Assembly: GCA_964439625.1 (NCBI GenBank)
Contig: CAYTPI010000004.1
Location: 124,001-188,000 of the forward strand
Direction: 5' to 3'
Length of the DNA: 64,000 bases
DNA from: CAYTPI01 sp964439625
GTDB taxonomy: Bacteria > Chloroflexota > Anaerolineae > Aggregatilineales > UBA3940
The first letter of the stretch is position 1, and the number at the start of each line of letters is the position of its first letter. Shown here piece by piece: positions 53,009 to 61,200 of this stretch. The notes beneath the pieces were generated by a model. That model had not been told where the DNA came from. It searched no databases and worked only from the letters and a program-made list of their open reading frames with translations. A program made the position numbers and the translations under genes.

Positions 53009-54964
53009 ATGAAGCAATTAAAACTGCAACCTCCATCTAGTGCCTCACAAAAGCTGACCTCTAACCGTACGTTGGGGATAATGCTGTTGCTGCTATTAAT
53101 TGCCGCTGCACTCCACAGTACCAGCCTTCTACACCAACTGCCGCTGCGCTTCAACCCAGATGAACCTAACATTTGGCGCTACGTCAACCACATCCGGACA
53201 ACAGGTACGTTCTTTAATTTTTATCCCCCGCTGCGCCTGCTTGACTTAAGCTGGCAGTTCCTCATGCTCGACGTGATCTCGGGTGGTACATCGTCGCAGC
53301 AGACGCAGTTTGTCTTCGGGCGGATCTCTACCTTCTTTTACACCGTGCTGCTGCTGGCGGTGACCTACCGTGCTGGGGCAACACTCTACGGTAGGGCGGC
53401 TGGCGTGGCTGCGGCTGTCTTTCTGTTGGCGCAGCCGCAGGTTGTCAGTTTAACGAAGGTCTTTAAGGTCGATAACTTTGCTTGGGTGATGGGCATGCTG
53501 ACCCTCGCCATTGTCTTCTCCGCCGTTTGCTCTGGGGATCGTCGTTTGCTGGTGGTGGCCTTTATCGCTGGGGTTGCCGCTGGCCTTGCCAAATACACGA
53601 TGTCGGTGGTGTTGTTGGCCCCCGGCCTCGTGCTGATCATTTGGGTACCGCGTCAGAATTGGCTGCGCTACAGCTTGATGGTTGCCGCGGTAATAGCTGC
53701 TTTCGTGGTACTGGGGTTGTTAGTCAGCCCGCCGCCGCCCTTAGAAGCGTTTTTGCTTGGTGAACGCCACTTTGCCCAACTCTATGAACGTGACGCCATG
53801 TTTCAGCTTGTCTCTGCGGCCCGTGGCTGGAACGGTCTGCTGGAACAAATTGAGCCTTACAATCTGTTGGGGGTCGCTCTTGTTGTGCCTGCTGTCTCGG
53901 TGATCGCGCCGCAGCTGGGCCTGCGCCGTGAAGAGTGGCTGTTGTTTGGCGTTTTGGTTGCAACCGCTGTTGTCGCCTTTGTTCTCCAAAGTCTTTTCCA
54001 GACGAACCGTCCTCAAGACCGCTACCTAATCGTCTTGATTTTCGCCCTCTTGTGGGGGGTGGCCATCTCGATGATCGCCCAACGGTCGGATTGGCTGGCG
54101 GCATTTGCTGCGATGGTGCTTGTGCTGCCTTGGATACTGGATGCCGTCGCGTTCAACCGAGAGCTTGTCCAGCCGGATACCCGCGCCCTGACAGTCGCAT
54201 GGTTCAGCGAGAATGTGCCTAGCGGGACGAAGGCTGCCATCGAGGTGGATTTCGTCGAGTTTGACCGCGCCTATGGTGGCTATGATGGCGAGCAAAGCTA
54301 CTTTATTGAAGATATTGAATCAATCTACGACCGTACCCTAGAAGACTACGCCCGCATTGGCACGGAGTACCTCGTTGCTGATGGGCGCAGCCGGACCCGT
54401 GCTGGCTACTTCTCTGACGATGTTGATCATACGCCGTTTCTTGAGACGGCTGACGTGATGCTCGATCTCAGTGAACCTTGGGACAATGATCAGCGCGGGC
54501 CGGCGCGTGTGATCTTTAAGATACCGACATTGCAGCAGCACCCAATGCACGTTTTTCTAGGCGGCAGCCCGACTGAAGCACCGATTATTTTTAAGGGCTA
54601 TGATTTAGCTGCGACGGCGTTGAGCCCCGGCGACAGCATCGAGTTAACACTCTATTGGCAGATGCAGTTTGAGACCGATGCGAGCTATATTGTGTTCGCC
54701 CATGTGATCAACGAGGCCGGGGAACTGGTTGCTCAAAACGACGGCTTACCAAGTGATGGCTTGCGCCCAACTTTTGACTGGCAAGTCGGCTACTTCGATT
54801 GGGACCCGTGGCCTATTCAACTACCAGATGATTTACCTGCGGGCGAGTATCAGTTACTCGTTGGCATGTATGACGCCGACACTATCGAACGCTTGCCAAC
54901 CGTTGATCCATTTGGCGAGCCGCTTGGCGACTCAATTGCCATTACGACGCTTACGGTTGAATAA
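53009..54964 (+). CDS. GT-C fold membrane glycosyltransferase with C-terminal beta-sandwich
   Basis: The product of about 651 residues has ten or so membrane helices in residues 20-405. The first external loop reads RFNPDEPNIWRYVNHIRTTG, the acidic motif of PMT/ArnT-like GT-C enzymes. After the membrane part a domain of about 120 residues with alternating strands (VFLGGSPTEAPIIFKGYDL to the end) resembles the beta-sandwich added to many Chloroflexota glycosyltransferases. The start is uncertain: ATG 53009 or TTG 53000, neither with a strong ribosome-binding site. It follows the second sulfotransferase gene. Confidence 0.78.
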   Translation: MKQLKLQPPSSASQKLTSNRTLGIMLLLLLIAAALHSTSLLHQLPLRFNPDEPNIWRYVNHIRTTGTFFNFYPPLRLLDLSWQFLMLDVISGGTSSQQTQFVFGRISTFFYTVLLLAVTYRAGATLYGRAAGVAAAVFLLAQPQVVSLTKVFKVDNFAWVMGMLTLAIVFSAVCSGDRRLLVVAFIAGVAAGLAKYTMSVVLLAPGLVLIIWVPRQNWLRYSLMVAAVIAAFVVLGLLVSPPPPLEAFLLGERHFAQLYERDAMFQLVSAARGWNGLLEQIEPYNLLGVALVVPAVSVIAPQLGLRREEWLLFGVLVATAVVAFVLQSLFQTNRPQDRYLIVLIFALLWGVAISMIAQRSDWLAAFAAMVLVLPWILDAVAFNRELVQPDTRALTVAWFSENVPSGTKAAIEVDFVEFDRAYGGYDGEQSYFIEDIESIYDRTLEDYARIGTEYLVADGRSRTRAGYFSDDVDHTPFLETADVMLDLSEPWDNDQRGPARVIFKIPTLQQHPMHVFLGGSPTEAPIIFKGYDLAATALSPGDSIELTLYWQMQFETDASYIVFAHVINEAGELVAQNDGLPSDGLRPTFDWQVGYFDWDPWPIQLPDDLPAGEYQLLVGMYDADTIERLPTVDPFGEPLGDSIAITTLTVE

Positions 54965-55029
54965 CCAGGCTACCAAGTCTGATGCCATTATTCCGCTGAT
55001 AAATTTGCGATACCCATGGCTTTTTCTGT

Positions 55030-55035
55030 TAGAAT
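55030..55035 (+). promoter_or_regulatory. candidate -10 box, leaderless start for the HEAT-repeat gene
   Basis: TAGAAT lies seven bases before the ATG at 55043. No Shine-Dalgarno lies between them. The TG before it is offset by one base from an extended -10. Confidence 0.4.
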
Positions 55036-55042
55036 GAAAACT

Positions 55043-55726
55043 ATGACGCAAAAAGATGAGGCAATAGACGACAAGCAAATCGCACGCATCCGCCGCACAG
55101 GCGCGGAGCCTGCGCTGCCTCACAACGCCGTTAGCGGGAATGAACCGTTCTTAGGTGGCACATCGAGCTTGCCGCGCATGCTAGCTGACCTCAACAGTAA
55201 AGATTGGCGGGCCCGTCGGCGAGCGTCGGAGCAACTTGTACACCTCGGTGAACCGGCTATCCCTGGCTTACTTGAGTCCCTGTCGCATCACGACCCTGAC
55301 GTGCGCAGCCGTATCTTGAGAGCACTAGGCGCTTTGGGGCGCAAGAATGCGCGCTCGGCCCGCATCATCGCTGAAGCGATTGCCCCACTGCTCAAGCTTG
55401 AGTCTAATGATGTCGTCCGGGAGGAACTTGCCCGGTCGCTGGCCCGCATTGCAGAAGCCGAACCACGTGAAGTCAACCGCATCCGCGACTATTTAGATTA
55501 TGCCACCCGTGACGTCTCACCGACCGTCAGCCAAGAAGCTATGTGGGCACTACGCCGTTGTGGTAAGGGTGGATTACTCCGCGGGTTGATGCAGACCCTC
55601 AAGGGCCAACGCCGACGTGCCAAACACGAAGGCACATTAATCGATCTAACTGGTACTGACCCCAACGCCGACTTGTCGGTCATGCCGGGTCAGAGTCAGG
55701 CTTCCCAAAACCACTCCTCAGATTGA
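55043..55726 (+). CDS. HEAT-repeat protein
   Basis: The protein of about 227 residues contains four or so HEAT repeats: LNSKDWRARRRASEQLVHLGEPAIPGLLESL, DPDVRSRILRALGALG, VVREELARSLARIAE and DVSPTVSQEAMWALRRCGKGGL. Such alpha-solenoids bind proteins or, in phycobilin lyases, chromophores; no lyase motif is evident. A basic stretch near the C-terminus (KGQRRRAKHEG) follows. I favour ATG 55043 over 55016 or 55034 because a -10-like hexamer ends seven bases before it. Function unknown. Confidence 0.75.
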   Translation: MTQKDEAIDDKQIARIRRTGAEPALPHNAVSGNEPFLGGTSSLPRMLADLNSKDWRARRRASEQLVHLGEPAIPGLLESLSHHDPDVRSRILRALGALGRKNARSARIIAEAIAPLLKLESNDVVREELARSLARIAEAEPREVNRIRDYLDYATRDVSPTVSQEAMWALRRCGKGGLLRGLMQTLKGQRRRAKHEGTLIDLTGTDPNADLSVMPGQSQASQNHSSD

Positions 55727-56052
55727 GCAGCAATATTCTGATAGTTTGTTAATACGTGCACCATTTCGCGCTTTTTTGCTTTATTGCGTGCCCGTTTCAA
55801 CTGACCAAACCTTTTAACACTGACTTAACAGAATTGACTCACAAATGCCTATTTTACCTTAAAATTTTCCGGTTTACGGGAATTTTAGCTTGCAAATTCC
55901 CGTAAACGGGATAAAATCCTTCAACCATTGTTAAAAGCATGTTAAGTCACTTCTGCGGGAATTTCTCGTGTCATCACGAGTTCGACCCAAGGGACCGTCC
56001 CCATTGGGAGTGACATCGTTAAGATGCTTACAACTAGTGAAAGGAGGGAACA
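55727..56052. other. intergenic region, 326 bp, AT-rich
   Basis: No gene is supported. It contains a 14-bp inverted repeat (55872-55907), a shorter one, CTCGTG-TCAT-CACGAG (55965-55980), and the strong ribosome-binding site AAGGAGGG of the next gene. Confidence 0.5.
55872..55907. repeat. 14-bp perfect inverted repeat upstream of the basic HTH protein gene
   Basis: GTTTACGGGAATTT and AAATTCCCGTAAAC flank an 8-base loop. It lies about 145 bases before the start codon. It could be a terminator for the HEAT gene, lacking a good T-tract, or an operator. Confidence 0.5.
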
Positions 56053-56982
56053 ATGGATAATGAAACGAAACCCGCACCGAACGGTGCTGTAAACAGTACG
56101 AGCGGTGAAAGTGCGCAGAAGCAGCCGGCGGCTGAGAAAACCAGCACGCCAAAGCCTGCGACACCACAGAAAGAAGAAGGCAGCACGCCGTCACTTTCTA
56201 AGACCGTAACAAGTGACGGGCCTTCTACTGCCCGTCCTAAGCCAGCCCCAAAGCCAACATCGACTAATGTGTCGGCGTCGTCGACGGGTGCTGCCAGCAG
56301 TTCCGGTTCAACGGGTAGCAAGCCTGTAGCGAGCAAACCAGCCGCTAATAAGCCTGCACCAAAGGCTGCGGTACCGAGGCCTACTGCATCAAGCAGTAAG
56401 CCAGAGTCACCTGCACAGCCTGCTAGGTCTAGCAATAAGCCAAATTCTGCCGCATCTTCACAAGCTCCGGCTAAGAAGGCACCTGCTAAGGTACTAGCCC
56501 GTCAAGCTCCGGCAAAGAAGGCCCCGGCATCAAAGCCAGCCGCTAAGCCGAAGGCCGCCCCTGCCAGTAACGGCAAACAAGCTGATGAGTTTGCACTCGA
56601 TGCCGTCATGACGGGTCGTGAGGTCGCTAAGAAGTATGATCGTAAGAACAAGAAGGTACGCAAAGCCCTAAAGAAGGGCCAAGTACCGGCACGTAAGTCC
56701 AGCAAATTCTGGCTGTTGCTGCGCGCAGACGCTGAACGCGTCTGGGGTAAGAAGGGTGACAAAAAAGCCACCATCGAACCGAGCGCTCGTCACGATGTAC
56801 TCGAAGCTGTGACAACCTACAAAGAAGTTGCCAGTGAATATGACCTCAAAGAGAAGAAGGTCATAAAGGCAGCGAAGAAGGGTAAACTACCAGCCCGCAA
56901 GGCCAAGAAAGCTTGGCTGATGCGCCGGGAGGATGTCCAGGGTTACTGGTCTAAAAAGGCAGCTAAAGCAGCCAAGAAGTAA
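56053..56982 (+). CDS. basic protein with two excisionase-like HTH repeats and a disordered AKPS-rich tail
   Basis: The 309-residue protein has residues 1-180 made almost only of A, K, P, S, T, G and Q, like histone H1 tails. Two repeats follow at about 182-233 and 252-303. Each has the form x-EVAxxYD-K-x2-K-V-x-KA-x-KKG-x-(V/L)-PARK, then WL(L/M)xRxD and W-x-KK. This pattern fits the MerR/excisionase-type helix-turn-helix (HTH_17), where REVAxxL...RxxKxGxLPARxxGxxWRxxxxDVxxW is usual. Strong AAGGAGGG lies before ATG 56053. It probably binds DNA in several places at once and could act on chromosome structure. It is not a known nucleoid protein to me. Confidence 0.7.
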   Translation: MDNETKPAPNGAVNSTSGESAQKQPAAEKTSTPKPATPQKEEGSTPSLSKTVTSDGPSTARPKPAPKPTSTNVSASSTGAASSSGSTGSKPVASKPAANKPAPKAAVPRPTASSSKPESPAQPARSSNKPNSAASSQAPAKKAPAKVLARQAPAKKAPASKPAAKPKAAPASNGKQADEFALDAVMTGREVAKKYDRKNKKVRKALKKGQVPARKSSKFWLLLRADAERVWGKKGDKKATIEPSARHDVLEAVTTYKEVASEYDLKEKKVIKAAKKGKLPARKAKKAWLMRREDVQGYWSKKAAKAAKK

Positions 56983-57016
56983 CACTGGCTAGCTGAAAGC
57001 AGTCGCTTGAACGTAG

Positions 57017-57049
57017 AAGAGGGTGGTGCACATGGTGTACCACCCTCTT
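57017..57049 (+). terminator. terminator between the two double-HTH protein genes
   Basis: AAGAGGGTGGT and ACCACCCTCTT form a perfect 11-bp stem with an 11-base loop. Only TT follows, so termination may be partial. Confidence 0.6.
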
Positions 57050-57065
57050 TAGACGGGAGTACCCT

Positions 57066-57554
57066 ATGAATGCTGACCAAATAAAAATTGTTGACAGTGC
57101 CATACAAGCGCCACAGCCGCTAGATAAGGCTGACTTGCCACCCGTCACGAGTACGAGTGTACTCGATGAAGTCGTAACAGTCCGCGAAGTCGCTAATTTG
57201 TTTGATCTCGATAAGAGTACACCTAAAAAGGCGGCGAAAACAGGCCGTATTCCAGCGCGGAAGTCCGGTAAAACCTGGCTGATGCTGTGCGAAGACGCAC
57301 GCTTAATCTGGGGGAAGAAAGGTAACCGCAAGGCGCAGCTAACCACTGGCCCTGAGCATGACATGCTGTCGGATGTGATGACCTCCGTCGAAGTCGCTCA
57401 TTGGCTTGGCCTCGACGAAAGTACCCCCAAGAAAGCGGCAAAGAAGGGCAAGATACATGCGCGAAAAGCAGGCAAAACATGGCTGATGCACCGTCGTGAT
57501 GTCGCCAAAAAATGGCATAAGCGCGCCAAGAAAGCGGCAGCCACCAACAACTGA
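57066..57554 (+). CDS. basic protein with two excisionase-like HTH repeats, short paralogue
   Basis: The 162-residue protein shares its repeat with the preceding gene. Repeat 1 (about residues 33-95): VVTVREVANLFDLDKSTPKKAAKTGRIPARKSGKTWLMLCEDARLIWGKK. Repeat 2 (about 98-155) has the same order with HARK in place of PARK and ends WHKR. The long AKPS tail is missing; only 30 residues come first. GGGAG lies six bases before the ATG at 57066. Together the two genes look like a duplicated family that binds DNA. Their basic composition contrasts with other HTH_17 regulators. Confidence 0.7.
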   Translation: MNADQIKIVDSAIQAPQPLDKADLPPVTSTSVLDEVVTVREVANLFDLDKSTPKKAAKTGRIPARKSGKTWLMLCEDARLIWGKKGNRKAQLTTGPEHDMLSDVMTSVEVAHWLGLDESTPKKAAKKGKIHARKAGKTWLMHRRDVAKKWHKRAKKAAATNN

Positions 57555-57566
57555 AGCTGGTCTATC

Positions 57567-57597
57567 AATCTACAATCTGCACTCCGGGTTGTAGATT
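57567..57597 (+). terminator. rho-independent terminator after the short double-HTH gene
   Basis: AATCTACAA and TTGTAGATT form a perfect 9-bp stem, followed by TTTCTTTGC after a T-run (TTTTT in all). It ends 43 bases... from the gene stop. Confidence 0.8.
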
Positions 57598-57676
57598 TTT
57601 CTTTGCTTGGTAAATTTAATAATTAACGTCTGCTTCGTTCCTAAGATTGCCGGATGACACCCAAAGACAGCCCTCA

Positions 57677-58048
57677 ATGAAAGTTCTTGTCGTGGACGAT
57701 AACCCAGACGTTCGCTCCATTTTAAAGTACCTATTGCTAAAACTGGGGCACAGTGCGGTTTTTACCGAGGATGGCGACGAGGCAATCGCCTACATGCAAC
57801 AGGCAGATACCCAACCTGAATTGGTATTTCTTGATTTGTTTATGCCGCGCATGGATGGCTTTTCCGTCTTGCAATGGATGCGGGCAAATGAAGCAACGCG
57901 CACAATCAAAGTTGTGGTTATGACAGCTTTTTATAACGAGAAAAATATTGCCTCAGTTACTACTGCTCAGTACGTCATCTCAAAATCCAACCTCATTGAT
58001 GACGTCAGCCGGATCACTAAACTTACACTAGTTGTTGGGGAGCAGTAG
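57677..58048 (+). CDS. single-domain response regulator (receiver only)
   Basis: The product from ATG 57677 has 123 residues and is a CheY-like receiver: VLVVDDNPDVR, phosphorylated Asp in LVFLDLFMPRMDG, VVVMTAF and VISKSN with its lysine. There is no output domain, so it passes phosphate on or binds a partner. A TTG at 57647 could lengthen it by ten residues. The short frame 57654-57680 ends over its ATG. No kinase is adjacent; the nearest are at 35 and 18 kb. Confidence 0.88.
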   Translation: MKVLVVDDNPDVRSILKYLLLKLGHSAVFTEDGDEAIAYMQQADTQPELVFLDLFMPRMDGFSVLQWMRANEATRTIKVVVMTAFYNEKNIASVTTAQYVISKSNLIDDVSRITKLTLVVGEQ

Positions 58049-58169
58049 CTGGTTTCTTCTTAAGCTGTACTCATGTTAGGCGTATGTCATGTGTAACTTG
58101 TGTATGCAGTCAGCTCCGTTTTCCATCGGTTGATCACCTAAGCATTTCACAGCAATTTTCAACCCACCC

Positions 58170-58205
58170 GCGCCTGATGTACAATCAGGCGCTTTGATTT
58201 TTCTA
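58170..58205 (+). terminator. strong terminator only 11-24 bases before the next start codon
   Basis: GCGCCTGAT and ATCAGGCGC form a perfect 9-bp stem with a 5-base loop, then TTTGATTTTTC. It lies 24 bases before the ATG of the giant fusion gene at 58217. Confidence 0.8.
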
Positions 58206-58216
58206 ACCATTTCCTA

Positions 58217-61200
58217 ATGACACAACGCCTAAAGACACTTCTGCCAGACGCACTGATTGTGCTGCTGTTGTTCATCGTTCCGCTGGTTTTGTTTTTCCAG
58301 CAGACGGTAGGCGGCAAGACGCTGCTCCCGGTTGATAACCTCTACCAGTTCGAGCCGTATGCCTCGATGGCGGAGGCGGTTGGCGTTGGGCGCTCGCACA
58401 ACCCGCTGATCTCAGACTTGATTCTGCAAAATTATGCTTGGAAGCAAACGATCAACGAGGCCTTAGAGACGGGCCAACTGCCCCTTTGGCAACGGAATAT
58501 CGTCGCAGGTGCCCCTTTTCTCGCAGCGGGGCAGTCATCGGTGCTGTACCCACTGACGCTGCTGACGCTACTTATTTTCAACATTCCTGCAACATATGGT
58601 TGGTTTACTGTCATCACGCTGTGGACGGCTGGTGTCAACATGTTGATCTTCGCCCGCGTGTTGGGCTTACGACGTGAGGCAGCCTTGGTCGCTGCCTTGA
58701 CGTACCAACTCAGCGGATTTTTTATCGTCAGTGTGGTCTTCCCGATGATTATCGCGACGGCTGTATGGTTGCCTTTGTGTCTCACTATGGTCGAGAAAAC
58801 GCTCCGGCAAGACTCGGCCTTAGGTAACTGTCCGGCATCGCTGCCGTGGGTCAGCATTGGGGCTATTGCGCTGGGCTTTGCTGCGACGGCTGGTCACGTT
58901 GAGGCCTTGTATTTCACGCTGTTGGTTCTGGGCTACTACAGCGCCTTCCGTTTGAGCACCGAGGCCGTCAACCGGCGCAGTGAACCAAAAATCGTCCGCA
59001 CGCTGATCCGTCGTTCAGGTTGGCTGCTTGGGCTGGTGTTTGTGGGGCTGGCATTAGGGGCAATACAATTGCTGCCCGCCTATGAACTTGCCAGCCGTAG
59101 CTTTCGGGAAGGGGCTGTGACCTTCGCTCAAGTCCAAGGTTGGGCCTACCCCTACCGCCGGGTGATTGCCTTCCTCATCCCGAACTTTTTTGGTAACCCG
59201 TCGCATGCCGCTTACTTTGATGTGTTCACGCGCCAAGTTGTCCCGGTGACGGTCAACGCGGCGGGCGACCCGATCAACAATACCAGTTGGGGCATCAAGA
59301 ATTACGTCGAAGGTGGGGCCTACGTTGGCATCCTGCCGTTGATACTAGCATTAACCGCTGCTGGGCATGGGTTGGTGCGCTGGTGGCAAGCGCGCCGTGC
59401 TCAGGTGCCAGTGGTCGTCAGCGTTGGGCACGAGAGCATAACACGCCCCTACCGCTTGATATTGTCTTCGCTGGCGCTGCTGTCGGTCTCATTCGTATTT
59501 GGCACCCCTTTGTACGCCATCATTTTCTACGGACTGCCGTTCATTAATCAATCACACTCGCCCTTTCGTTGGGTCTGGCCTCTGACGCTTTGCGTTGCGG
59601 TGTTGGCGGGCTTTGGCGCACAGATCATCGCGGATGATCAACAGCAGCGCTGGCGGCGCAGGTTCGGCCTGGTTATCGCAGGCGGTGGCCTCCTAGCTCT
59701 GATTGGGTTAGTGGTCAGTGGTTTGCTGTACCCGTCATTGGATGGCATCGTTCAACAAGTGTTTGCGAGCCTGGCGTTGGCTCCCAACGCCTTCCCAAAT
59801 GGGCAAGCCTTTTATTCTTATCAGTTTGTCAATGTGCTGATCTTCGCTGTTGTATTGATCCTCTCTGGTGGGGTGCTGCTGTTAAGCACCCGTGAGGCGG
59901 CACTCACGACGCGTTTTGGGGTGGTACCGCTGTGGTTGGCTGCTGCCGTTGCTGTGATCGTGTTTGACCTCAGTGTGGCGACGTGGGGCTTTTACCCCGC
60001 AAACGACCCTGACCTCCTCAGTGAGCGCCCCCCGGCGATCGAATATTTACAGCAGCAATATGCCGCTGACCTTGACGCGGGCCGACCTTGGCGCTTGATC
60101 GCCTATGAGGAACCCGGCGCCGATACGCTCAACAGTAACATCAGTTGGCCGCATGGTTTGGAAGATGCCAGCGGTTACGACAGCCTGATCCCCGGACAAT
60201 ATGCTGACTATATGCGTTTGATTCAAGAACAGGGTGACCTAGCCTTCAACCGGATTGCACCGATCTACGATCCGCGCGCGCTTGACTCACCCGCGCTCGA
60301 CTTGCTCAATGTGCGCTACGTCGTCACCGAGATAGAAATCGAAAGCCCCAAGTTCGCTGAAGCCTACCGTGATGACGCCGTCATTATCTACGAGAATCTC
60401 GGCGCGATGCCACGCGCCTTCACGCTGCCTGCATCCAGCACGCTTTACCTCAACGCGGGGGGCGATCAACTGACGTTGGAAGACAGCGTGCGCCTGTATG
60501 ATGTCCGCCAGCATGTGCTGCTCTCTCGTGTTGACCCGCTGTTTTCATCTTCACCGGAACTGCCGACGCTCAATACGGCTGGCTGCACCGACGCTGACGG
60601 TTGTGCGGGAGAGGTTGGCCCAGCAGCGATTACCGTTTACACCAGCCGTGAAACGTGGGTTGACGTGCAGGTCGATGAACCGCGCTGGCTGATCATCACC
60701 GACAGTTACTATCCCGGCTGGCGTGCGTTTGTGCGTCCATTTGGCAGCACCGACGACGATGAAATGGAAGTTGATGTTCATCTGGTGAACGGCAATTTTC
60801 AGGGTGTGCTGCTGGAACCGGGTGCCTACACCGTTCGGTTGCGCTACAGTCCCGACTCCGTCCGGTTAGGGGCGTTTATCTCGTTCATGACGCTGATGGC
60901 GACGGTCTTTGCCGTCGGTGTGTATGTTTGGCGCTACGCCTACCGCGACAGTGACGAGGAGTCGACTGCCCGCCGCGTCGCTAAAAACTCATTGACACCC
61001 ATTTTGCTGAACTTGTTTAACCGGGGCATTCAGTTTGCCTTTGCCATCGTCAGTTTGCGTATCCTCGGTCCGGATGGATCAGGGCGCTATCAGTATGCTG
61101 TCGTATTGTGGGGCTGGTTCGAGATTGTGTCGAACTTCGGGCTGGATACGCTCCTCCTGCGGGAAGTCGCCCGCGCCAAAGAAAATGCCAACAAGTACCT

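Noticed and set aside
56100..57540. Possible CRISPR or DNA repeat array from the recurring AAGAAGG-type motifs
   Set aside because: The similarity reflects protein repeats and lysine codons; there are no equal-length spacers.
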